Shown: one piece after another, positions 24,036 through 31,882 of the stretch | Layout: the number at the start of each line of letters is the position of its first letter | How positions within the stretch are numbered: the first letter of the stretch is position 1 | Origin: Amycolatopsis cihanbeyliensis | GTDB taxonomy: Bacteria > Actinomycetota > Actinomycetes > Mycobacteriales > Pseudonocardiaceae | Direction: 5' to 3' | Assembly (NCBI RefSeq): GCF_006715045.1 | Contig: NZ_VFML01000001.1 | Span: 5,428,001-5,492,000 of the forward strand | DNA length: 64,000 bases | Translations under genes and position numbers: made by a program | Notes under the pieces: generated by a model | What the model was told of the DNA's origin: nothing | The model's database searches: none | The model's input: only the letters and a program-made list of their open reading frames with translations

Positions 24036-25127
24036 CTAGCCGAGCAAGGGATGGTGTTCCTTGAGTTTGACGGTGATCCACGAGCCGATTCGCCGTGCCG
24101 CCGACATGCTGGCCCAGGAGGTCAGCTCGACGAGAGACTTGTCATCCGGTCGGGCTTTCCGAAACTCCGCGATCGTCGAGGAATCCAACTGCGCCGAGGC
24201 GAGCGCGGTCTGTACCGCGATCCGTCCCGCCGCCCGGTCGGATGGCGGCAACTCGTCAACCGCCTCGGCGACGAGGGCGTGGTCCGGTGGATCGCCGGCC
24301 CAGTCGGCCAGTATGCGATGCAGCAACGCCCGCACCGTTTCCGGTGCCGAGCGGGTGCCTGCGGCGTCGATCGTCGCCGTGGCACGGGCGAAAGCCTCGG
24401 CAATCGACGGATTGCCGCGCGCCCAGGCCAGATCACTCGGCAGCGGCGCGGCGGGTAGTAGCTCGAGCGAAGCTCCCGGCGCGTGGTGGACCTGGGCTGC
24501 CGTACTCATGAAACGGCCGAGCATGCGCAACGTTCGGCCGCGTGCGGCCTGGGGTATGCTCCGGGGCAGGGGCGAATCCGGCAGGAATGTGTTGACCATG
24601 CGGTTGATGTAGTGGAATGTCAGCACCACGCCGACCAGTTCCGGGACATGCGTGAGCGGGAACGGCACGTGACTTGTCGTGGTCGTGGCGCTCGCGCTGC
24701 TGCGTGCCCAGTCAACGACGCGGCGAACGCCGTGGTCGGTTTCCGGATCGTCCGGGGCCGCGACGCTCAACGCTTCCAGCGTCATGCTGTGCACGTCCAC
24801 GCAATAGGGGCACACGTTGCCCAGCGACACGGCCGCGGCGACTGCCTCCTTGGTGTCCCGGTCGACCCGATCGGTGACGACGAGCGACTCCCGAAGCATG
24901 AGCCAGCAGGCGGCCATCACGCTTGGAGCGGGCGAGTGCAGTGCGACCGGGGGCGCGATCATACCGAAGTCTCGCTCCACCTGCCGGTACACCGAGGTGG
25001 TCAGACCATTGGCCCGGCGCACCGGGGCCGGCGACACATGCTGAATTCGGTTCAGCGATCTACGGAGCGCTCTTTGGAGCAGAATTCTACTCAAGTCTGT
25101 CTCCGTTCGGTAGCACACGGTTAGCAC
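24036..25127 (-). CDS. Carboxymuconolactone decarboxylase/AhpD-like protein
   Basis: A 363-residue soluble protein. Residues 95-130 contain the AhpD-type active-site motif, KEAVAAAVSLGNVCPYCVDVHS, with two cysteines (CPYC) and the following His, as in alkylhydroperoxidase D and CMD-family proteins. The protein is about twice the length of a single CMD domain. The second half (RIAVQTALASAQLDSSTIAE) looks like a degenerate domain without the cysteines. The GTG start at 25127 has no clear Shine-Dalgarno site, so the N-terminus is uncertain. Role: probable thiol-dependent peroxidase or redox protein. It could serve resistance near a reactive metabolite locus, which is inference. Confidence 0.75.
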   Translation of the reverse strand: MLTVCYRTETDLSRILLQRALRRSLNRIQHVSPAPVRRANGLTTSVYRQVERDFGMIAPPVALHSPAPSVMAACWLMLRESLVVTDRVDRDTKEAVAAAVSLGNVCPYCVDVHSMTLEALSVAAPDDPETDHGVRRVVDWARSSASATTTTSHVPFPLTHVPELVGVVLTFHYINRMVNTFLPDSPLPRSIPQAARGRTLRMLGRFMSTAAQVHHAPGASLELLPAAPLPSDLAWARGNPSIAEAFARATATIDAAGTRSAPETVRALLHRILADWAGDPPDHALVAEAVDELPPSDRAAGRIAVQTALASAQLDSSTIAEFRKARPDDKSLVELTSWASMSAARRIGSWITVKLKEHHPLLG

Positions 25128-25650
25128 GGTACTTCATGTTAGTTCGTTGGAGCAACTGACATGATAGTATCCATTACCGGGCCGCTCTGACCTTCGGTTG
25201 ATCGTGCGAAGTCGTGGATCTGGTCTTTTGCGACAGCGGGCAGCGTCGATCATGATTGCGTCTCCGGTAATCACCTTCGCTCATGCGGGCACTGTTGCTG
25301 GCGTCGTTGAATGATCCGAACGCGGCGGCGGCAAAGCGCGGTCCGGCCGGTCGGCGCCGGTGCGTCGGCTGACGTCGGCGGCGGTGCCGTCGAGCCGGCG
25401 GTGAGAAGGACGGATGACAACTGCGGTACCGCCGTTCGAGTGGCGGGCACGGTGTTTACGCGCGGTCCTACGCGCGCACTCCGCGTGCTCCCGACGCTCG
25501 GTCGGCCACTACGACCAGCAGCCGCGCACGAAGGTGCCGGCCGGGCTCAGTTCGAGCGAGCACCCCGCGGCGCCGACCTGGCTCCTTGCGGAGGCTTGTG
25601 GTCATTTTACCCAGCATACTCGTTAGTAGACAGGCACTATAATATGTGGA
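25128..25650. other. Divergent gene-free region with unusually A/T-rich patches
   Basis: The 523 bases between the CMD-family and HxlR genes contain no supported gene. Near 25140 a dyad (AGTT...GGAGCAACT) lies before the minus-strand gene, and the HxlR promoter is at the right end. A 70-codon frame at 25414 has no family resemblance, and I do not accept it. Confidence 0.5.
25624..25650 (+). promoter_or_regulatory. Consensus promoter and dyad for a leaderless HxlR gene
   Basis: A perfect TATAAT lies at 25638-25643, only 8 bases before the ATG at 25651. Transcription from it should start at or next to the A of the ATG, and there is no Shine-Dalgarno site, so the mRNA is probably leaderless. 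An inverted pair, TAGT (25624-25627) and ACTA (25636-25639), overlaps the -10 element, suggesting autoregulation. Confidence 0.65.
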
Positions 25651-26124
25651 ATGACGAGAAGGACGTACGGTGGCCAACGCTGCACCGTCGCGCGTGCGTT
25701 GGAAGTCGTGGGTGAACGGTGGACGCTGCTGATCATCCGGGACGCGCTCCTCGGTATCACCCGCTTCGAGGGCTTCCGCGATACGCTGGGTATTCCTCGC
25801 AACGTGCTCACCGCCAGGCTGAACCTTCTCGTCGAGCACGGAGTCCTGGAACGGGTCAGGTACCAGCAGCGACCGGCCCGGTACGAGTACCGGCTCACGG
25901 GCAAGGGGCGTGCGCTCTCGCCCGTCGTCGTCACCCTCATGAACTGGGGAGACGAGTACTACGCCGACGACTTGCCCGGGCCGCCGACGCGGGTGGTGCA
26001 TGAGGGGTGTGGCGGGCACGTGGTTCCCCGGATGGTGTGCGAACGCTGCCAACCTCCGCTCAGGCTGGTGGAGGTGAGTGCGGTCCCGGCTGGGTGGCGG
26101 CGGGCGGACGACCAGTCCGGGTAG
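25651..26124 (+). CDS. HxlR family transcriptional regulator with C-terminal zinc-ribbon-like tail
   Basis: A 157-residue winged-helix regulator. The HxlR core (about residues 10-105) has CTVARALEVVGERWTLLIIR, FEGFRDTLGIPRNVLTARL and the wing YQQRPARYEYRLTGKGRAL. A tail with HEGCGGHVVPRMVCERC has four metal-ligand residues and may bind zinc. Family members often sense redox or electrophilic compounds. Convergent with the GMC oxidoreductase (16-base gap) and next to a CMD/AhpD-like gene, it may regulate either. The ATG follows a consensus -10 element without a leader. Confidence 0.9.
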   Translation: MTRRTYGGQRCTVARALEVVGERWTLLIIRDALLGITRFEGFRDTLGIPRNVLTARLNLLVEHGVLERVRYQQRPARYEYRLTGKGRALSPVVVTLMNWGDEYYADDLPGPPTRVVHEGCGGHVVPRMVCERCQPPLRLVEVSAVPAGWRRADDQSG

Positions 26125-26140
26125 CTGGATCGTCGAGTGG

Positions 26141-27775
26141 TCATACCGTGGTCCGTGCCGCCGCGGACGCCGACGTGAATCCGGTGGGAACCGGTGCGTG
26201 GTAGCTCACGGCTATCCCGCGTTCCCGTGCCGCCTGAACGATTCCGGGGATGGCACGTTCGGCCAACGCGCCGATGGTGAGCGCGGGGTTGACGGTGAGC
26301 GCGCCGGGCACGGACGACCCGTCGGTGACGAAGATGCCCGGATGTCCGCGCAGCTCGTGCCGGTCATCAAGGGCTGATGTCGCGGGGTCGTCGCCGATCC
26401 GGCACGATGCCAGTGGATGCACCGTGTACGCGCCGACCAGGTCGTTGGTCCACGGAGTGACCTCGGCGAGACCGTCGCGCTCGAGGATGTCCTTGACCTC
26501 GGCGTCCGCCTCGGCCCAACCACGCAGGGTGTTCGGCGTCGGGTCGTAGTGCAGCACACCGCGGCCCAGCATCTGTTGGGAGATACGGTAGGCGTTGCCG
26601 GTCGGTGGGGGAGTTCCGAACACACCCTCGTTGTCGTCCTCGATCATCTGGAAGATGATCAGCCAGGACTTCCAACGACTGAGCATCGCCTTCTTGGCCG
26701 GCCCGAACCACGCCGGATCGGCCGCGCCGGGCGCCTGCGCCAGGATCGTACCGAGGCCGGGAGGGAAGTACAGTTGTTCCAAGGAGAACCGGGAATACTC
26801 CGGGAGTGATCCGTCCAACCGATCCCAGTTGGCCACGACCGGGCCGTTCCCGATCTGGTTGGCCTCGTAGGCCACCCCGTTGCCACGGTCGAGGCCCAGT
26901 ACGTCTCGCACGCGATCCTCGTTGAGCACGGCGGTGTTCAGTCGTTCGCCGTTGCCGGAGAAGTACCGGCCGACCGCGTGCGGCATGGCGCCGAGCGTGT
27001 CCTCGGAACGTTTGAGGATCAGCGGCGTGGCACCCGCTCCCGCGGCGAGTACGATGATCTTGGCGTCTATCGCACCTTCCCCGGTGTGGATCCGGTAGTC
27101 CTCCTCGTCGATGTTCGTGTAGTGCACGCGGTAATGGCCCTCGTTGGTGCGCGAGATGCGTTGCACCTCGTGTAGCGGCCGGATGTCCGCGCCATGCGCG
27201 ACCGCCGCGGGAACGTAGTTGAACAGCAGTGAGCGCTTGGCGTCGAACCGGCATCCGGCCATCATCCAGTTGCAGTGGGTGCACTTGGAGTGATCGACGC
27301 CGACCGGCACGGGGTTGGCGGTGCGCCCGGCATGGTCGCAGGCGGCGGCCCACAGGCCACCGGCGTAGGTGACGTCGTCCCAGGTCTGCTGCTCGACGAC
27401 CATCGCCTCGGCGATCCGGTCGTACCAGGGGTCGAGGGTGTCACGGCTGATCGCTGCTGGCCACATCCGCTTGCCGATGTTGCCGTGCCGTTCGAACGCG
27501 AACCGTGGTGCCCGTGGCAGCGCGGCGAAGTACACGACGCTGCCGCCGCCGACGCAGTTGCCCGACAGCACGCTCATGCCGTCGCCTGCCACGAAGTCGA
27601 AGACCCTGGTGTACGAGGAACCCAGCAGGAAGTCGTGTTCGAAGTCCTGGCCGGACAGCCAGGGTCCCCGTTCGAGTACGACGACCCGCGCACCGCCTGC
27701 GGCCAGGTAGTAGGCGGCGATCGCGCCGCCGAACCCGCTGCCGACGACGAGGACGTCCGTTGATTCGACGCTCAT
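26141..27775 (-). CDS. GMC family oxidoreductase (FAD-dependent)
   Basis: A 544-residue flavoprotein. The N-terminal FAD-binding motif reads VLVVGSGFGGAIAAYYLAAG. LSGNCVGGGSVVYFAALPR corresponds to the GMC signature, and the C-terminal HPLASCRIGDDP and HPGIFVTDGSSVPGALTVNP contain the catalytic His region and FAD contacts. A cysteine-containing segment near residue 155 (CTHCNWMMAGCRFDAKRSLL) is found in cholesterol-oxidase-like and related GMC enzymes. It oxidises an alcohol or similar substrate, reducing FAD. ATG 27775 overlaps the stop of the preceding gene (ATGA), which encodes a small partner-like protein. Confidence 0.88.
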   Translation of the reverse strand: MSVESTDVLVVGSGFGGAIAAYYLAAGGARVVVLERGPWLSGQDFEHDFLLGSSYTRVFDFVAGDGMSVLSGNCVGGGSVVYFAALPRAPRFAFERHGNIGKRMWPAAISRDTLDPWYDRIAEAMVVEQQTWDDVTYAGGLWAAACDHAGRTANPVPVGVDHSKCTHCNWMMAGCRFDAKRSLLFNYVPAAVAHGADIRPLHEVQRISRTNEGHYRVHYTNIDEEDYRIHTGEGAIDAKIIVLAAGAGATPLILKRSEDTLGAMPHAVGRYFSGNGERLNTAVLNEDRVRDVLGLDRGNGVAYEANQIGNGPVVANWDRLDGSLPEYSRFSLEQLYFPPGLGTILAQAPGAADPAWFGPAKKAMLSRWKSWLIIFQMIEDDNEGVFGTPPPTGNAYRISQQMLGRGVLHYDPTPNTLRGWAEADAEVKDILERDGLAEVTPWTNDLVGAYTVHPLASCRIGDDPATSALDDRHELRGHPGIFVTDGSSVPGALTVNPALTIGALAERAIPGIVQAARERGIAVSYHAPVPTGFTSASAAARTTV

Positions 27776-28326
27776 GCCGGGCTCCCGGAAGGTGTGGTGT
27801 TCGGGTGCGGACGTGCCAACGCCCTGCGGTAGGAGTGTTCCTGGAAACGCCACAGGCCGTCCTCGTCGGGCTTGCCGAAACCCATGGCGAGCAAACCGGG
27901 GTGGCCGGCCGCCATTGCGTCGGCCGTGTGCATGTGCGCGGCGCTGTCGTATGCCATGTAACTGAACAACGCAAGCAGTACCCAGCCGTCCTTCTCCGGA
28001 TGGTCAGGGGCGACGAGACGAGTGATCAGCCTGGTGCGGTGCTCGGACGAGAGGCCGACGAAGGGCGGAACGTCGTCGTCCGGCTCAAGGGCCAGTTCCG
28101 CGGCGTAGGTTGCGGCGTACGCGTTGAGCGCCTCGGTCATCGGGCCGAGCCCGGCTGTCACGCCGGTCGCCGAGGTCCGCAACAGCTCGAGCGCACCGGC
28201 TTGGACCGCGCCCGGTCCCGTCGCCACGCCCGCGATCGCCCTGTCGCCGGGTGACCGCCGCTCACCAGGAACGATGGTGTCGGCGAACGCCTCGAGCGTC
28301 ATGGTCTGGGCATCGTCGGCATCCAT
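27772..28326 (-). CDS. Small GMC-partner protein (DUF5987-like, resembles gluconate 2-dehydrogenase subunit 3)
   Basis: A 184-residue protein with MTLEAFADTIVPGERRSPGD near the N-terminus, the kind of start seen in small subunits that accompany GMC dehydrogenases (gluconate 2-dehydrogenase subunit 3-like, DUF5987). Later segments are FVGLSSEHRTRLITRLV and GWVLLALFSYMAYDSAAHMH. It has no signal peptide or Tat motif. Translational coupling (ATGA) to the GMC oxidoreductase argues that the two proteins form a complex. The family label is from memory and should be confirmed by profile search. Confidence 0.7.
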   Translation of the reverse strand: MDADDAQTMTLEAFADTIVPGERRSPGDRAIAGVATGPGAVQAGALELLRTSATGVTAGLGPMTEALNAYAATYAAELALEPDDDVPPFVGLSSEHRTRLITRLVAPDHPEKDGWVLLALFSYMAYDSAAHMHTADAMAAGHPGLLAMGFGKPDEDGLWRFQEHSYRRALARPHPNTTPSGSPA

Positions 28327-28582
28327 CCATTTCCTCCCGTCCGCACCGGCACGAAACGACTAATGGGAATCTCCTCGCACGTGAGTGCCTACGTACCAGG
28401 TGCCGCCTGATCCATCCTCTTGGCAACGTCTGTTCGGCGGCATCTCCCAGCGTGCGGTTCTCAGTGCCTGTTCCTAAACTCGCGTCACGGCCGGCTCGGT
28501 CGGGCTCGGACTCCGGCGCGGAAAGTCACCTTCGCAGGTCATGCGCCCGGCCTCGCCGCCCGTGGGCTGTTCGCCGCTGAGC

Positions 28583-28733
28583 GCTGTGGCGCGGAGCGTT
28601 TCCGTTTGGGTGGTGGTGGGAGACGTGGTGTTAGTGCTGTGGCGTGTCAGCGTCTCCGTTTGGGTGGTGGTGGGAGACGTGGTGTTAGTGCTGTGGCGTG
28701 TCAGCGTCTCCGTTTGGGTGGTGGTGGGAGACG
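28583..28733. repeat. 54-bp tandem repeat with an internal hairpin and G-tracts (about 2.8 copies)
   Basis: Copies lie at 28583-28635 (diverged, 53 bp), 28636-28689 and 28690-28733 (partial). Each carries GTCTCC and GGAGAC separated by 15 bases, able to form a stem whose loop contains GGGTGGTGGTG, four short G-tracts. The second and third copies are identical over their shared length, indicating recent expansion. The unit is a multiple of three, so any reading frame across it is also repetitive. Confidence 0.9.
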
Positions 28734-29030
28734 GGAGGGCGAGTTCTTCGACTCGCCTTGAGCAGTAAAAGTCCAGTTCAGGAACGGACTCTCAGGGGGG
28801 AGGTCAAGGGGTCATCTGCTGAATGCGCCATCCACTCGTCCTGTTTGGGAAATCGATATTTCGTCACGCTGTGTAAGATTCTGGTTTACGTTCGAGCTGT
28901 TCGTGACTACACTCCGTTCGGAGAGTGGCCGGGGTGTCACTGTGTGCTTGATTCTCCGGGAACGGGCTGCTAACGTGGGTAGTCGCCAGCCTTCAACCGA
29001 GCCCTGCAACACTGTGAACAGTATTTTCGG

Positions 29031-29079
29031 TCATCGATTCGGACCGCGAAGCGGGCGAGCCCAGTGAGTCGATGATTTT
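29031..29079 (+). promoter_or_regulatory. Inverted repeat followed by T run before the AraC gene (attenuator or operator)
   Basis: TCATCGATTC (29031-29040) pairs with GAGTCGATGA (29066-29075) with one mismatch. An inner GGGC/GCCC stem lies within, and TTTT follows directly. It ends about 30 bases before the likely AraC start. The layout resembles an intrinsic terminator in a leader, or a dyad operator. Confidence 0.5.
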
Positions 29080-29109
29080 GCTGTGCGGCTGATTACCCTG
29101 GGGGATGCG

Positions 29110-29883
29110 GTGGACGAAATGGTCGAGAATGCCGTTGGCCGCGCAATTGACATCATGTATCACAATATGGCCGATCAGGTCACGTTGGACGACATGGCGC
29201 GCGCGGCTATGTTCAGCAAATTTCATTTCTCGAGAGTTTTCCGGAAGGCCACCGGTGTTTCACCGGGCCGTTTCCTGGCTGCCCTGCGATTGCAGGAGGC
29301 GAAAAGGCTGCTGCTGTCCACGTCCCTGAGCGTGACCGAAATCAGCCAGCGAGTCGGTTACCAGAGCGTCGGGACCTTCAGCTCCCGGTTCCGCCGCAGT
29401 GTGAATATGTCACCGAGCACGTACCGGCGGATGGGCGGCGTCACCTTGCAGGTCTGTGGAACAGTCCCGCGCCAGCAACCGACCCCGAACCGGCCCGCGA
29501 CCGTACACGGCCAGATCGGCGCGCCACCCGTCCCGTCCGGGCTCGGCAAGGTCTTCGTGGGTCTGTTCCCCGACCGGCTGCCGCAGGGGCGCCCGGTGCG
29601 GTGCACGGTGTTGCGCGGCCCGGGGCCGTTCGAGTTCGGCGACGTGCCGCTGGGAACCTGGTACCTGCTGGGCTACTCCGTCGCGGTCGACCGGGACAAG
29701 GTGATCTCGGGCCCGCAGGATTACGGCAACGGGCTGTACATCGGGTCCAACGGGCCGATCACTATCCGGCCCGAGACCCAGGTGCGTGTCGCCGACCTGA
29801 CGTTGCGGCCGATGAACCGGCTGGACCCGCCGGTGCTGCTGGCCTTGCTGGACGCGCGCGAGTTGCAGCCGACGGGCACCTGA
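29110..29883 (+). CDS. AraC family transcriptional regulator (probable cluster regulator)
   Basis: A 257-residue regulator with the AraC double helix-turn-helix at its N-terminus (about residues 8-105): QVTLDDMARAAMFSKFHFSR, TGVSPGRFLAALRLQEAKRL, SVTEISQRVGYQSVGTFSSR and a final SPSTYRR. The remaining 140 residues form a beta-rich domain (VFVGLFPDRLPQGRPVRC, GTWYLLGYSVAVDRDKV), the reverse of classical AraC order. GTG 29110 is chosen for GGGGG five bases upstream. An in-frame GTG at 29083 has no Shine-Dalgarno site, and ATG 29119 is also possible. The position beside the UnbL-like gene suggests pathway control, similar to AraC-type regulators in other enediyne clusters. Confidence 0.83.
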   Translation: MDEMVENAVGRAIDIMYHNMADQVTLDDMARAAMFSKFHFSRVFRKATGVSPGRFLAALRLQEAKRLLLSTSLSVTEISQRVGYQSVGTFSSRFRRSVNMSPSTYRRMGGVTLQVCGTVPRQQPTPNRPATVHGQIGAPPVPSGLGKVFVGLFPDRLPQGRPVRCTVLRGPGPFEFGDVPLGTWYLLGYSVAVDRDKVISGPQDYGNGLYIGSNGPITIRPETQVRVADLTLRPMNRLDPPVLLALLDARELQPTGT

Positions 29884-29959
29884 GTGTGCTGTGGACGGTG
29901 TCGACACCCGTTCGGGAGGAGCACCGGCCGTTCGCCCACGCACCGTCCCCAGGACCGCC

Positions 29960-30946
29960 TCACCTAGGCAGGGAAGCGAAGTGCGCCCGGATCCTCTGCC
30001 GCCATGACTCGTATGTCAGGCCGGCGCCTGCCTCGTCGCCGTGGGCGATCGTGCCGTCCGCGAGTGCTACCGCCGCGTCGATGCCCACCTCGCCGAGCGC
30101 GTGCGCTGCCCACTCGGTGTGCTTGGGCACGTATCCCGCATAGGTCCTCGCTTTGACAGCGAACACCATGCCGAGCGCGACCTCGTCGCGGTACCGCCCC
30201 GCGAGGCGGCGTAGCGTCCGTAGCTCGTCCGGCTCGGCGTGGCCCGCGAACGTCGACGCCAGGCCCACCCCGCTCCACAGGTCGGCATGCCGTCGGGGGG
30301 CGAACCGGCCGACCGCGGCGGCTACGTCGTCGGGTCGTGCGCCGTGGATGAACCACAGTGCGCGGCCGATCCCCTGGTCGACCGCCCGGTGGAAGTAGTT
30401 CGGCTCGCCTTGCCAGGGGTACGGTGCCGGAACATGTTGCCGCTCGACCCATGTGCGGGTGTCGAAATAGGCGCGGTCGAACCCGTAGCCGTCCACCGCG
30501 AGCCAGCTCATCGCGGGATGGTACGGCGAGGACTCGGTCAGGTCTGGGAGGACCCGACGCCACAGCGGCCGGGGGAGGCGGGCCATGGCGAACCCGATGC
30601 CGATGTAGGCCAGGAACAGGTGCGGGCGCCCAGGGCCGTCGAGCAGATCGCGGGTCTTGTGGCCGCGTCCGCCGCGCATCGCGTCGAGGATCGTGCACGC
30701 CATCGTCGCGCCCTCGTAGGCGAAACCGAGTTGTTCCTGGCGTACCAGTGACAGCCTGCGTTCCAGCTCCCATTGCGAGCGGGTGTCGATGCCCCACTCG
30801 AAGCCACAGAGCACGGCTTGCGGTATGGCCTCCAGATGCCGGGCGACATCGGCCGGGGCCGGTGGGAAGCTCCGTCGTTCGAACGTGACCTCGGCCAGTG
30901 ACGGCGTCATCAACAGCCTGCGTACCGAGCCCAACGTGGTCGGCAT
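29960..30946 (-). CDS. unbL: DUF1702 family enediyne biosynthesis protein (UnbL-like)
   Basis: A 328-residue soluble protein that I recognise as DUF1702, the UnbL-type conserved accessory protein of enediyne clusters. Characteristic segments run along its whole length: EVTFERRSFP, LCGFEWGIDTRSQWELERRL, QLGFAYEGATMACTILDAM, HLFLAYIGIGFAMARLP, PAMSWLAVDGYGFDRAYFDT, NYFHRAVDQGIGRALWFIHG. Its enzymatic role is not established. It is believed to act with UnbV and UnbU and the enediyne PKS. AAGGAGGG precedes ATG 30946. It is last in the long minus-strand series and about 30 kb from unbV/unbU, an unusual separation. Confidence 0.9.
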   Translation of the reverse strand: MPTTLGSVRRLLMTPSLAEVTFERRSFPPAPADVARHLEAIPQAVLCGFEWGIDTRSQWELERRLSLVRQEQLGFAYEGATMACTILDAMRGGRGHKTRDLLDGPGRPHLFLAYIGIGFAMARLPRPLWRRVLPDLTESSPYHPAMSWLAVDGYGFDRAYFDTRTWVERQHVPAPYPWQGEPNYFHRAVDQGIGRALWFIHGARPDDVAAAVGRFAPRRHADLWSGVGLASTFAGHAEPDELRTLRRLAGRYRDEVALGMVFAVKARTYAGYVPKHTEWAAHALGEVGIDAAVALADGTIAHGDEAGAGLTYESWRQRIRAHFASLPR

Positions 30947-31118
30947 GATCCCTCCTTGCGGGCATCAGGCCCAAGTCGGCGGCCTTTCCACAGCTATCTC
31001 TCCGTGAGACTCACGGCCGGGTTCGCACAGCGGGAGGAAAGACTGCCCGAAGACGTGATACGAGCATGGAACGGTGAGTTTGTGTTCATGGAAAGGTGAG
31101 GCGGAAGTTCGACTCCGG

Positions 31119-31787
31119 TTACCCTGCCAGGACTCGGTGCCGGATGGGACGGAACAGCGTCGGCAGTTCGGCCGCCGCCGCCATGCTTCCGCGCACTCGC
31201 ATCTCTCCACGCTCGAGCGAGTCGCTCAGCGAGCGGGTACGGCACAGGTAGGCGTGCAAGGTAGGTATGTTGGTTTCGATGGTGGCGTCCGGTGCGCCGA
31301 CCTCACCCCTGGCCAGTTGGAGCTCACCGTCCACGACACACACCTGGTATCTACGGTCGCCGACACACAGCCCGAACCGGACGGTGCGCCCTTCGGCCGC
31401 GACCGGGTCGAACATGACACGCAGCGACAACACGTTGGCGTCGACGCTCAGCGGCGGGCTGCGTGGCGGGTCCGGAGACTGCAGGGCCCACCTGCCGAGC
31501 GAGTGGATGACGGGTTCCAACTTGTAGCCCCATTCGGTCAGTTCGTAGGCTTGGAAAGGCATCGGCGGCGGTAGCCGGCGGCGGTGCGCGACACCCGCCC
31601 GGATGAACTCGCGTAGGCGTTGAGCGAGAACGGTAGGACTGACGCCGGGCAGATCACCGCGCAGGTCCGTGAAGCGTTTGGGACCGAGCAGCAACTCACG
31701 CACGATCAGCAGTCCCCAACGTTCCCCCACGAGATCCAAGGCATACGCTGTCGCGCATCCGTCGTCATAGGAACGTTTGGGCGCCAT
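31119..31787 (-). CDS. HxlR family regulator fused to an SCP2-like C-terminal domain
   Basis: A 222-residue protein. Residues 10-110 form an HxlR winged helix (CATAYALDLVGERWGLLIVR, FTDLRGDLPGVSPTVLAQRL, YELTEWGYKLEPVIHSLGRW). Residues 115-215 resemble the sterol-carrier-protein-2-like ligand domain found in some actinobacterial HxlR proteins (VRFGLCVGDRRYQVCVVDGE, APDATIETNIPTLHAYL). It may bind a hydrophobic pathway product. A long inverted repeat lies 40-90 bases upstream. It stands between the solute-binding-like gene and unbL on the same strand and could control unbL or the whole series. Confidence 0.88.
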   Translation of the reverse strand: MAPKRSYDDGCATAYALDLVGERWGLLIVRELLLGPKRFTDLRGDLPGVSPTVLAQRLREFIRAGVAHRRRLPPPMPFQAYELTEWGYKLEPVIHSLGRWALQSPDPPRSPPLSVDANVLSLRVMFDPVAAEGRTVRFGLCVGDRRYQVCVVDGELQLARGEVGAPDATIETNIPTLHAYLCRTRSLSDSLERGEMRVRGSMAAAAELPTLFRPIRHRVLAG

Positions 31788-31825
31788 GCTTCCAGGCTAG
31801 TCGTTCTCTGCCGATCTGGCGCCGA

Positions 31826-31875
31826 CATGTGGCGAAATTGCGATATTTACGCGGTATTGCTTTCGTTGCCACATG
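31826..31875. promoter_or_regulatory. Long imperfect inverted repeat in an A/T-rich gap before the HxlR gene
   Basis: CATGTGGC (31826-31833) and its exact complement GCCACATG (31868-31875) are outer arms. The inner GAAA/TTTC and GCGATAT/GGTATTGC segments extend the symmetry with a 3-base bulge. The centre is A/T-rich, unlike its surroundings. It may be the HxlR operator and promoter, or a terminator of the upstream genes. Confidence 0.6.
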
Positions 31876-31882
31876 CGGGCGA

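Larger units (their letters stand above)
28327..29109. other. Large gene-free region with repeats and hairpins
   Basis: About 780 bases between the divergent DUF5987-like and AraC genes. It contains the 54-bp tandem repeat at 28583-28733, a CTCCG/CGGAG hairpin at 28912-28923, an ACTGT/ACAGT dyad at 29011-29022 and the larger inverted repeat at 29031-29075. A 75-codon frame across the tandem repeat exists, but I do not accept it as a gene. Confidence 0.6.

Noticed and set aside
25160..25620. Insertion-sequence remnant or small WhiB-like gene
   Set aside because: No terminal inverted repeats, no transposase motifs in any frame, and the 70-codon frame at 25414 lacks the four-cysteine pattern of WhiB proteins.
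28583..28733. CRISPR-like array
   Set aside because: The copies are directly contiguous, with no unique spacers, fewer than three full copies and no cas genes nearby. It is a simple tandem repeat.
28541..28768. A 75-codon frame across the tandem repeat
   Set aside because: Its sequence is only the repeat translated (SVSVWVVVGDVVLVLWR units). There is no ribosome site, and another frame is equally open, so coding is not supported.
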